Positions 32,931-43,033 of a stretch of DNA of 64,000 nucleotides are shown piece after piece. The stretch covers positions 3,038,001 through 3,102,000 of the forward strand of contig JBAJFE010000005.1 of assembly GCA_037903355.1 (NCBI GenBank), given 5' to 3'. The notes below the pieces were generated by a model that was not told where the DNA came from, ran no database searches, and saw only the letters and a list, made by a program, of their open reading frames with translations. Every line of letters starts with the position of its first letter. Position 1 is the first letter of the stretch. Made by a program: the position numbers and the translations under genes. This DNA comes from Trichuris trichiura (Eukaryota > Nematoda > Enoplea > Trichinellida > Trichuridae).

Positions 32931-35900
32931 CAATGACGTACAGGTGCAAAATTCCTTCGCAATATTTTGTGCGGAAGATACAAATTTTGGAAAACTCGTC
33001 ATATTTTAACGGCTCACATTTCGAAAACAGCGTTTTCCAAGGGGCGCTGGAAAGCAGCTTATGGTTAGAGACATGCCAAAAAAGAATGAAAACCAACTGA
33101 AAACACTTTGTCGTATCGATCGAAGGTACTGACTATCTATTAATATTAACGATACTAACCCAAAAATGGGTGCTCTATAGCCTCGTTTAAAAACCTAACA
33201 GCAAAAATTGGGCAAAGTGATTTTGCCCATTACGGTTCTGAGTAGTGCAAACAATTACGCCACCTTAATGGATCTTTTTTTGGCTAGAACTGTTACGTGC
33301 TGCACCTCACCAAATTTGCTCCAGTATACAAATCCCGTCGCTAGGGCACGTTGCTGTAGCAATTCTTCCTCTAAAAAGAAACAGTGATGAAGAACTGGAC
33401 GAGAAGAGTGCCATTTAGTCAAAAATTTGGCTGCAAACGTGCTTAGGAATGAAGAGCAAAAAGAATATATGCCCAAATCATTTCTCGTTTTAAATGTATC
33501 GTTTCAAAATTCGTGTGCTCTAACAACAAGTTAAATGTTGTAATATAGGAATCGTAAAGTTGGCTAAACAACCGTTACTCAAAGGGCAACGCTTACTCTG
33601 AACTTGGTAAATGATTAAAGGTTAAAATATGCAAATGCTTTGATTTATTTAAATGAGAAAAACCATACAATTAACATTTCTTAGCGACTCCTCAGCGAAA
33701 CGAAAATAGAAACAAGCGAACAAAAAAGACAGCATACCCTCGCCCATAATTAACTGCATTCCGGTGAATAGTTTTCGCCGCTCAGTATTGATGAGTACGT
33801 GCGTTCAAAAAACAAAAAGCTCAACGACGAATGAGTGAGTCACCGATATTTCTAAAAACGTAGACTACTGCAATCTTACTTGTCTGACACAGCTCCAATT
33901 CTTCAATAGCACCCAATTATAGTTCACTTAATTAGCTGCGCATTTATTTTTGAAACTTAGTTGATCACTAACTAAGAAAAAAATCCATCCCAAACGGCCT
34001 CCTGCTGAGCAAGCTACATGATCAGCCCTTCTCGCTCCTACTGATAGCTGCCAAATTCTTTTTGTTTGAGTCATCGTTTTCTAGTTACACGCAATGCGCA
34101 TTACTACAGGACCCAATAGATTTTGGATTATAGTAAAGATTCGATTATACGGACTCGCCGAACAGTAACCTGAGCATCGTTAAGAAAACGCATGCTCAAA
34201 AAACCGTTAGTGACAAATTTTCTGAGAAAAGATTAAACTTTCGTTGTATCCGTATGCTTAACTGAAACTCAGCAGCTACAAGCATCAACGCCTAAGCCTT
34301 TCGTTACTTGGGTTATCCCTTGGCAAATATCATTCATATAATCGAAGTTTTATTGTAATTACCGTTGATTGGCAAGCAGAAAGCAAAGTGCTGCCTAGAG
34401 AAAAAGTGAACAGTAGACTGAGCGATTACGAGTCCATCTCCTATCAAAAACACAAAAGACTGAGCTATTTCGCTTTTCTTGTTCACTGGCGGTGTACAGC
34501 TTCAAAACTAAGGTATATTTATACATTACGGCGGGGTTGTAATATAAAAAAAGGAACAAAAAAACCTGGACGAGTAATCAATAATTGTAATTTTAAAAAC
34601 AGCGTAAAAATTATCCTCAGGCACTAAGGATGAATAAGGACAAATGTAGTGCATAGGAAAAAACATTTTCTCGATATAAATACATGCAATTAGGATCTAT
34701 GGAAAAAGATCAGAGAAACAGGCACAAACGCAGGAGCAAAAGAAAACCGGCAGACCTTCGTATTCAAACTAATACGCTGCTGACCGTCATTATTCACGCG
34801 GAGATATTATTAAGGGTAGGCTAGCGCTGACATTCAACCGGCAAAAACTACTACGTTCATTGTGACATCATTCAATTTTTCATTCTTGCTTTAAAGTTAG
34901 CTGGTAGGAAAGAAATGTATTCCTAACATGTCGTACGAATTTTTCAAACGAACCTGCCATTAAGCATTCTGCCTTTACCACAGGGGCTATGAACATTTTT
35001 ACCAACCTAATTGGCCAACGCGCCATAATCAATAGAAACAAAAAGATTAGTGTTAATAACAAAGGTAGAAGTTGCCGGAAATTTTCACATCTGCGGAAAG
35101 CAGGGAAACCTTAATGCGCAATAAAAATTTTTAGTAGCGTACGCAAAGAGTTGGACGACTGAACACATTTTTGCTAGTGCATTTCGAATGGCAACGGAAA
35201 GAAACACCCACGTGCCGATACTAATTGGAAAAGAACCATAAAGCTGCGCGGTCACTTAGCCGGCGCGAACAATTGTTACCAGTCGGAAGAAGTTGAGCAA
35301 CACTCTATTGATCTAGTGAAAACCTAATCTATCAGAGAAAGGTCTTTCCTGTCGACACTTTACTGAACTTTAAGCTTTATTCAAGCGCTGAATGCTGCTT
35401 ACTTCCAATTAAAGTCTGATGCTGGTAACAGACTAACCCTTTCTCACTAGCCTTATCGTAGATCATCGGTAACAATTTCAAGGTCAACAAGTCAATTCAT
35501 TTAAGTAAAGGATCAACAGTTGGATGGCCAATATAAAAATAAAATTCTATCACCATGCAATGGCATGTTACGAGACTGTCGAAAAGACAACAGCGCGAAA
35601 GTTGGGGTGACAGCTTAGGGTGCTGTCGGCCAACTGACGCACAGATTTCCCACCTATCCTATTTAGCCAATTTCACATAAGGAAATTGGTCCTGCATCAA
35701 CTGACGCTGACATCCCTCGGTGATGTCGAATGGTAAGTCCTCCGTTAGTTTTCTTACTTGTTTTACGCTTTTACGGAAGCGACAAAACCAGGTATCCTTT
35801 CCTTTCCAATAAATCGTTTGCAACCTACTGTACTAGTGGCGGCGGAAATGTTAATTAGTGTGAATTTATTCAAATTATGTAGTAGTTATCGATACTGCAG

Positions 35901-36294
35901 CGTTTAGGTATAGGAAACTAAAAAAGCTCTGCTTTAATTCAGCTATTAGAAAAGTGAACAAGGAAAACTCTTAATTGTGGATCAGGTTTACTCCGACAAG
36001 GTAAACCGCGAAAACTGGTGACTCACACGCGATTGTGCTTTGTCGTTTAACGTCTTACAATGTTGATCAAATCAGCATATAAGCGTTCGAACAAACTGTC
36101 GTACGTTTTTGAAATTTATCCAAGTACAAGCAATTATTATAAACGCGAGGGTCATGGCGGTTCAGTTGAGCACTACTGCTGTTACTGCTTAGACTTTTGT
36201 AAAGACAATACGAATTATTGTTTTTCACATATTGCTATAAAACTGAACATGCAGACGGAGTACCCTTAATACAATTAGCGTTTTCCTTTTTCAG
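32931..36294. other. Long interval without a supported gene
   Basis: No frame with a recognisable domain. A 69-codon + strand frame at 36060-36269 may matter: its internal GTAAAG at 36199 is a phase-1 donor that would join in frame to the acceptor at 36294, offering a start for the receptor gene that follows. Confidence 0.35.
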
Positions 36295-38672
36295 TAAATG
36301 CAACAGTGAATGCGAATGCCACATTCGCTAACCAGACAGATGCTCAACAGAATGGACAAGTTGACTATATCAACATTTTTCTTGCTTGCAATGCCATTAC
36401 TGCATTAATATTCGATGCTTGCTTGATCCTCACTGTCAAAAGAAGAAGCGGTCGTCGAGCGGATCTTATCCTCATAACAGGTAAGAAGAAAAAACTTTAG
36501 ACATTTGCTATTATATGCTTGCTTAACTTGAGCTGTAGTGACAAAAATAGCGGACAAATATTTTCAGCTGCATCTCAGCAGGACAGAAACGTTTATCTTT
36601 TCAGTAATCGTGCACAATTACTTCTCCGGAAAGGAAAAGCTTTGTTTTATTAGCTGCTCCGCATCAACGAGTCGTGTTTCATGAAAAACTTAAACTAAAA
36701 ACAACTACTGATCCATTGATAAGCTCCAAAGCGGGAAATGAGAATTATTCTCAAACTTAGCAAAACGTGGAGGCGTTAAGCAGACAGTTGCACGAGTGAA
36801 ATGACAACCGTTACCTTGACGTGTTTTTGACTTTAAATTACCCAGTTCGCAGAAGTTGGATAAAAAACAGACAAGCTGCCCATCAGGGAGAAGCACAGAC
36901 TTCAAAAAGCAAAGTCTAAATATGAAACATGATTCATCAGATCAAGTTCATAGCAGATTAACGTTAAGGGAGTTCTTTCACGCGCGTCTGATGCTATTCA
37001 AACAATGGATATCTGAAAAATGTGCATGCATACAAAATTAATTGAAAGAACGCGTAGAAATTGACGTCAAGCAGCATAAACTCGCGTAAAGAGATACTGA
37101 TATTAATCTGATTAGAGTAGTACACCTTCGCTGACGAGAAATGGAAATGAAATGTCATTGAAAAGTCTGCTGGGAGACTAACGAAAAAACGCTGTCCGGA
37201 GGTTGTGACAAGTTTACAAAATGCCAGGCATCAACTAAAGATACTTAACGTTATGTTGTTTCAGTTATCCCACTTCGGAGTTGGGGAAATTCTCAACTTG
37301 GGCTCTTCTCGTGTAATGTGCTCTTAATAAGATACTTTTGTAATGCCTTCGCACACCGTGCTGTGCGTTCGACTCTTTTCCACTACGCAGCTAATTCTGT
37401 ACTTCAAGCTCTAGCAAAAGCACTCTTTCTTGTCGGAGTACGCAAAGAAAGGGGAGTTATTTCATTCCAAATTAATCAATGTCTCTGAAAAGCGGACCGC
37501 AAGGCTTCTTATTGATGTAACGCGCTCATGACAAATATCCAACAGACTTAAAGCGGATACAGTGATTTATCAGCAACCAGCAATTCACATAAAAATGAAA
37601 GACCCGACGCGACGTTAAAATACAGCGAAAGCACGTAGGCAAAGATAAAATCAAATAATACTGCATTGCTATCTCATTTTTTCAGCTGCACGACAAGGCG
37701 CGAACTTTACCCGCGCTTAAAGCAAATACAAATCGTGCCACTATGTCAATAAGAGTTGTTGAATAATTGAATTATTTAAAAATGTTATCGTTATCAGAAA
37801 AAATTTCGCGTACTGTTAAAGTCAGAGACAACTAGGCATTGCTTGGCTTAAACTAATGAAAAGAAGCTTCAGGTTTCGCCGTGGGAAACGGACTTACAAG
37901 CATAGGGCGTGTGATGACAGGCGTGATGAGAGCAAGCCTTTATTTGAACAAACTGGAGATGATGGATCCGTTTAGTTGCATTTTAACGCGCTACGACATG
38001 GGTATACTGGTTATTGGTCAAGACGGTCTGACACTGAGCGGTTTCTTGCTTTCCTTTGAACGTTTCATGTTTTTTACGAATGTCAATGCCTACCAACGCA
38101 TTTTCAACCCCGTCTGCACAAAGCACATAATCTACTGTGCATTTATTGTTGGCATACTCGACTATATGCTTTGCTGGTTTCTGGCCTACTCAAGGAGAGC
38201 CGAACAGATACAGGGGCACTGTCAAAGAAGCGAAACAACGTCGGAAAGTTATTTCGCCGTCTATATGATTGTAACTGTACTGCTGGCGGCTGGTAGCCTT
38301 ATTTTCTATCTCCTCACTTTTCTCAGCGTTTCCAACTGGGGCCGTCAGAACAACGAAAAAGGCAGTTTAAGGCAGTTGCGACACATCAGAGAAAGAAAAA
38401 TTCTCAACAGCCTGGCGCTTGTATCAGTGCTCATAGCGGCTATGAACTTGCTACCATGGTTTGCATACTTTTTCATCTTTCATTCCACCTCTAATCAAAT
38501 CATGTTCAACGCGGCTAAACTGCTGGACAACTTGTACTTGCCCGTATCAACACTTCTCTATTTAATTATTCACCCTGACCTCTCGCGTCCGCTAAAATCT
38601 TCCTTTTGCGTACGAAACTGTCTAAAACTGCTTGGTAGAAACGAACGAATCAGCGTTGTTTACGCGGGATGA
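36295..38672 (+). CDS. Serpentine-type 7TM receptor 1 (N-terminus unresolved)
   Basis: Exon 36295-36480 and exon 37873-38672 join in phase 1 (ITG|GF), giving about 325 residues. The first exon holds Asn-rich N-terminal sequence with N-glycosylation sites and TM1; the second holds TM2-TM7, an ERF motif at the end of TM3 in place of DRY, an extracellular-loop Cys, and IIHP in TM7 where rhodopsin-like receptors have NPxxY. The intron is 1392 nt against 54 and 59 nt in the two paralogues, with the same position and phase. No in-frame ATG precedes TM1; the frame opens at a strong acceptor (TTTTTCAG at 36294), so the start lies in an upstream exon, or the GTG at 36306 is a mutated ATG. The C-terminus ends SVVYAG. 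Likely a chemoreceptor-like nematode GPCR; ligand unknown. Confidence 0.75.
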
Positions 38673-39141
38673 AGAAAACGATTTCTTTTGCAAAAAGCTA
38701 ACGCCAGACGTGGCTGTTGTGAGCAAACAATTGTGTACTCAATGCCGTAGGAAATGCTCAATGCTGGATATCCATTTTTTCTAAACAATTCTTTGTTAAC
38801 TACTGATTGTTATTTCTCTATGCACAGTGGACTATTGCATAAATGGCAAACAAAAAGAAGGTTCCGCAACGCAGTGTCGCTACGCGATTCATTTGAGTAA
38901 GAGCTAATTATCTCACCTTGCATCAGTCGGCATGCTGGAAATGTTGCAGCACGAAGAGAATTTCACAGCTATGTAAACCTCTAAGAAGTATCTGTGGACC
39001 ATTAGCGGAGGAATGCGACAAGGTTACGGTGGCAAACAATTTGAGATTTGTGGATCAGCCCAAAGCGGAAAACATTATTAAGAGCGAATGCACGACCACA
39101 AGCATTGATTAAACTTAAGCAGGATAAACATGGGCGGGTTT
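38673..39141. other. Receptor 1 to ML1 intergenic region
   Basis: Probably the 3' UTR of receptor 1 and the upstream region of the next gene. A 64-codon + strand frame at 38918-39112 has no recognisable features. Confidence 0.35.
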
Positions 39142-39147
39142 TATAAA
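39142..39147 (+). promoter_or_regulatory. TATA box of ML-domain gene 1
   Basis: TATAAA, 55 nt before the ATG at 39197. Confidence 0.6.
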
Positions 39148-39196
39148 GCCATACTAGCCAACGTGCGCAAAGATAGAAGCATTAGGCAAACACTAA

Positions 39197-39807
39197 ATGT
39201 GGTGGCTTGTATTACTTGCGCATATTATATTTTGTGCAGCTACGGAAGAAGACCTTGTGGACAGCATGATGGTCACTAAGGAATGCAGCTCGGCTAAACA
39301 CTATCCGGTTCAGCTTCATTCTGCTGTGCTTACGTACAATAACGGAAAGTACGCCTACCCAGTAGACATATCTCAGCCAGCAACACTTTGGATTATGTTG
39401 GATAATTCTGATAAGAGAATCAGTAACGTCAGCGCGGATCTCACGCTGCAAAAGAAAGTGCAAAAGCTCGGAATAAATAAATGGATAAGTGTACCAACTT
39501 TTGGTCTTCTGTACGAGCCGCCTGGTTGGATAAAACAATCGTGCAAAATAAAACGGCACTTTTTAGGAGTGGAATACAAATGGGAGCAATTCCAACCGGC
39601 AATAGTGATTTGCAAGTAGAAATGAATCCCAACAGCTATCCGAAGATTCTAAAAAGCCTTCTGAAGCAGGTGAGAAAGGGTTAAGAGAGTGATCTCCGTT
39701 CAGCACAGGCAAACTTGCAGGGACATTATCTTGCCAGATTGGTCATGAAAAATAGCAGCAACAATAAGAAGATACTGTGCAGTCTAGTTGAATTTAGGAC
39801 GCTGTGA
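39197..39807 (+). CDS. Secreted ML-domain (GM2-activator-like) protein 1
   Basis: Three exons: 39197-39510, 39567-39669 and 39721-39807; introns of 56 and 51 nt; phases 2 and 0, identical to the two paralogues; 167 residues. A naive reading runs through intron 1 and stops at 39619, but the spliced third exon (GHYLARLVMK ... ILCSLVEF) is the same length as that of ML2 and aligns with the terminal strands of GM2-activator/MD-2-related lipid-binding proteins (G.Y......L.C.I). Signal peptide about residues 1-15; the first mature Cys is C30 and the last C159. Unlike ML2 and ML3 it lacks the CxxC/CTCC cluster in exon 2 (MGAIPTGNS there instead), so one or two conserved disulphides are missing. Family members bind lipid in a beta-sandwich pocket; the actual ligand is unknown. 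Confidence 0.72.
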
Positions 39808-40261
39808 AACATGGTCGGCTGCCAGCACACCCAGGCAATGCAAAAGCGTGGTAACGCACTATATACATGAAGAGGTTTTCTGGCAGATGTTTCTACATGA
39901 CTTTTTAAAATCACCAGAAACAGCGCATTCTTATTTTGGCGGCAGCGCGGCATAGAAAAAACAACCACCCAGGAACCCACGGAAAAAGTGCTCATCAATG
40001 TCGGGTTAACGTAAATTCTACGCGGAAAGCTATGAGTTATTAACAACCGAATAACTACTTGCAAGAAAAGCATTGAAAATTTTATGGAACATTCAAGGTG
40101 CACGTGAAACAAGCAATACACAAATCGCAGAGTTGGATTGGAACTCGTAAAACGATTTCGTTGTTTACTTTTTGCTTAAACTTTCTACATGCTGAAAGCC
40201 CTTTATCGTCTAGCGGTTGAAAATGTAATTCAAACACAGAAGCAAGCTGAAACGCTATTTT

Positions 40262-40454
40262 ACAAGCAGTTTGCTGCTTAATAGTATAAAGTGTGAAGTC
40301 ACTGACAGGAGCAAGAATATCCCTAAAAGTTTCAAAATAAAAACGATCACTAAAAAAAGAGATCAACGCTTTAGTAAGCCGTATATAAAGGTCACCATAC
40401 CCATTCGAGTAGGCTATGATCTCAACAGTGAGCATAAATTTTTAAAATTTGAAT
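40262..40454 (+). pseudogene. Possible ML-domain gene fragment
   Basis: A frame between ML1 and ML2 contains KCEV, then SFKIKTITKKRDQRFSKP and a strand-like IKVTIPIRV. This recalls the N-terminal block of ML2 (TCHK ... SFVAINVTDKKNKLSYP). There is no signal peptide, start or downstream exon, and the frame ends in TAG. If the resemblance is real it is a decayed tandem copy; the similarity is short and may be chance. Confidence 0.22.
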
Positions 40455-40778
40455 AGGCGTTTAAAAAACGTTAGGCAAATTCTTATAGAGCACCCACACC
40501 CGCCACAACCATCCGTTCAACTTGTGACAAGCATAGTTTTGTATAACTAAAACTACTCGAATGAGCTAACCAAATTTTGACTGCATCACGGACAAACTGA
40601 TGCAACATTAACGAGTTAAATTTATTATTGTTTAAGCACGCATTGGAAAATAATAACTGCTCGAGTAATGTCACCTTCATTTCCGCGGAAATATATGTAT
40701 TTAACGAACTGTAAAGCAATGCACCCAACAAGCCAATGGTTTGTTGCCATCCTGCGTATGTGCAAACTGTTAAATTTG

Positions 40779-40785
40779 TATAAAA
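40779..40785 (+). promoter_or_regulatory. TATA box of ML-domain gene 2
   Basis: TATAAAA, 38 nt upstream of the ATG at 40817. Initiation ~30 nt downstream would give a leader of under 10 nt. Confidence 0.6.
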
Positions 40786-40816
40786 CAAGGCAACCAAAAC
40801 GCGTCGGCAATACAAA

Positions 40817-41435
40817 ATGTACTCAATGCTAAAGTGGTTGGCATGTGCTACTCTTCTTTGCACTTTGATTCTTTCGCGTGAAGAAGCGACAGGAAAGGGG
40901 CCGTCAGTAAAAACGTGCCATAAAGAGCATGAAAGACTAAGCTTTGTAGCAATAAATGTAACTGACAAAAAGAACAAGCTATCTTATCCAGTCAACTTCA
41001 AAAATACAGTGATCATCAATTTGAAACTGAACAATACTGGTGAACAGTTGAACAATATTACATCCCAAGTGCACGTATCAAGAAAAACAACCGTGTTGTC
41101 GTACGTAAAGTGGATACCAATTCCAGTAGGTAGTGTCATGTAAGTATTACGCAATCATTGTTCACGATGCCGCTTTTATCCATTCAGAAAGCAAAAAGTG
41201 GACAGATGCACATGCTGTCCAATAAAAAAAGGAATCAATGTGATAAAGATGGTTATTGATACAGATAAATACCCCGTCATTAAAAAAATACCGCTTTCCG
41301 TAAGTTCTTTCTTCTACAAATTGTATGACTAAAATTGACACTTTTCAGGGAGAATACAGTTTGGAGTTAACGCTAGCGGATCCAAATTCTACGGCCGAGC
41401 TATTCTGCGGAACAATTCAAATGGAGCTTGTTTAA
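40817..41435 (+). CDS. Secreted ML-domain (GM2-activator-like) protein 2
   Basis: Exons 40817-41139, 41188-41299 and 41349-41435 are separated by 48- and 49-nt introns (GTAAGT donors, TTCAG acceptors) in phases 2 and 0; 173 residues. Signal peptide about residues 1-20. The mature protein has C34, a strand-rich domain with a KWIPIP block corresponding to LWIKIPC of human GM2A, a VDRCTCCPIKKG block corresponding to the CHCPFKEG segment, and a final GEYSLELTLADP ... LFCGTIQMEL matching the last two strands of the fold with C165. N-glycosylation sites NVT and NNT/NIT are present. Role: probable extracellular lipid carrier or presenter. It is the most complete member of the local trio and the best reference for the family. 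Confidence 0.8.
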
Positions 41436-41765
41436 AAAACACAATAGCTTGAGCACAACAGTACTATAAATAATAATAACACAAATGCTATTTAGTAGGC
41501 AAAGAAATAAATAAAATGTACGCTTCAAGCAATGAAGTCGTTGCAATGGTTCATTAACGGTACTGCGGCAACGTTTTGCTACCAGCAAATAGCAAAGTAA
41601 TCTAAAAAGCGCGATATATGACGCGGCCAGTGACAGCGGTTAACTAAAACTCATCTCAATGAAAATTGCAATAGCTATTAATCGAAATTGTTTATTTTAG
41701 ATGTGTAGTAGTCCATATTAATTTCAGACATACTAAATAAATACAATATTGCAATTATTTCACAG

Positions 41766-42075
41766 GTTGAAAACGCGCACAGCTCTGAGTAATGCGATGA
41801 AATCACGCCCTTATCACAGAGTTTATGTTCAAGTAATCCTTACCTTACGTAATAATAATCACAAAGGATTAAGACAAACAATAAACAAGACTACAGCAAA
41901 TAATAAACTCGGAATATTGGTTGGTTTCGGTTTCAACTTAAACTGCATAAGCAGCGGATGTGCCTGCGCGCTTCAATGTACACAGAAAAACGCTCACGTT
42001 ACGTCTATACTACAAAAATACACCCAAAGTAACATATCCCATCAGAACCTCAATTACAAAATGAGCTTATTTTAA
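41766..42075 (+). CDS. Unrecognised Cys-containing frame, candidate exon
   Basis: A 103-codon open stretch follows an acceptor-like TTATTTCACAG at 41765. It contains VYVQVILTLRNNN, then GFGFNLNCISSGCACALQC. Order and Cys spacing faintly echo the ML exon 1-exon 2 region (LKLNNT ... CTCCP), and it lies just downstream of ML2 on the same strand, so it could be a decayed or divergent tandem copy. No signal peptide, ATG or third exon was found. It may be non-coding. Confidence 0.2.
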
Positions 42076-42660
42076 AAGAAGATCCATTTCTGGACAAAAA
42101 ATTTCAGTTTACGGTAAAGAACATTTAGAACACTGCAATGGCCATCCAATAATCGCGAAGTCACATCGCTCTAGTACGTAGTAGCCAGAAGAAAACAACC
42201 AACCCTGAACGGAGGTCTTGCTGAATGTGCCCCCCACCGTGAAACTGTGACTTCTCCCGAAGCCTAAACGTAAAGCTTACATTTTGGGTTAGGCATAGGT
42301 AAAGGCATAACAGTATGGTGGTGTGCTTAGCAGAAAGGAAGCTGCACTTCTCAGATGATGGGACGCATAACCGACAAGGCCGCAGAATGCGGATTTTTAA
42401 ACTCATCAAATGAAAATAATACGAGTTCTTGTCAACGTAGTCTATCATTTGCAACTGGAAAGCAGACGACGCCATGAAAAAGCCAAAACGCAGAAATGAA
42501 TATAAAATACCTGAATCGAGAGTCTAATGCGCAGAAGAAAAATAAGTGTAGGCACTATTATTTAAACCATATAGCAGCACACGCTACGAACTGACGAAAA
42601 TTAATACTAACATCCTGAAAATACAGCTTTTTAGTACGGGACTGCATGTTTTCATGATTT
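42076..42660. other. Interval with no gene seen
   Basis: Only short frames without domains. Confidence 0.4.
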
Positions 42661-42664
42661 ATTA

Positions 42665-42763
42665 TTTCTTCTTACGGAATGCGTGTCCCGTTTTGAGTAC
42701 AAAACTTTTATGGACATTAAAAGTTTTGTACTCAAAACGAGACACGCATTCCGTAAGAAGAAA
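42665..42763. repeat. Near-perfect hairpin, 46-bp arms
   Basis: The arms 42665-42710 and 42718-42763 are reverse complements with a single mismatch around a 7-nt loop (TGGACAT). Compact foldback element or recent inverted duplication. Confidence 0.9.
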
Positions 42764-42957
42764 CAATTAATCAAAAAAATATTAGCACTCTCCCTTATTA
42801 CGGCTGAAGGAAAGCACAACCCTAAATGCGCATCAGTTGAAACTGCAGCAAACGCATGCATACGCTAATTACATCACTCAGCAAACGCATACATACACTA
42901 ATTACATCACTGCATCCCTTTCAATGATCGCCTTTGGCTGAGCAGATTAAGCAGAAA

Positions 42958-42960
<3 letters not shown>

Positions 42961-43030
<70 letters not shown>
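42961..43030. repeat. (TA)n microsatellite
   Basis: About 35 TA repeats that end exactly at the first base of the Tigger terminal inverted repeat. Confidence 0.95.

Positions 43031-43033
<3 letters not shown>

Noticed and set aside
40483..40977. 164-codon minus-strand frame
   Set aside because: Overlaps and is antisense to exon 1 of ML2, which has better family support.
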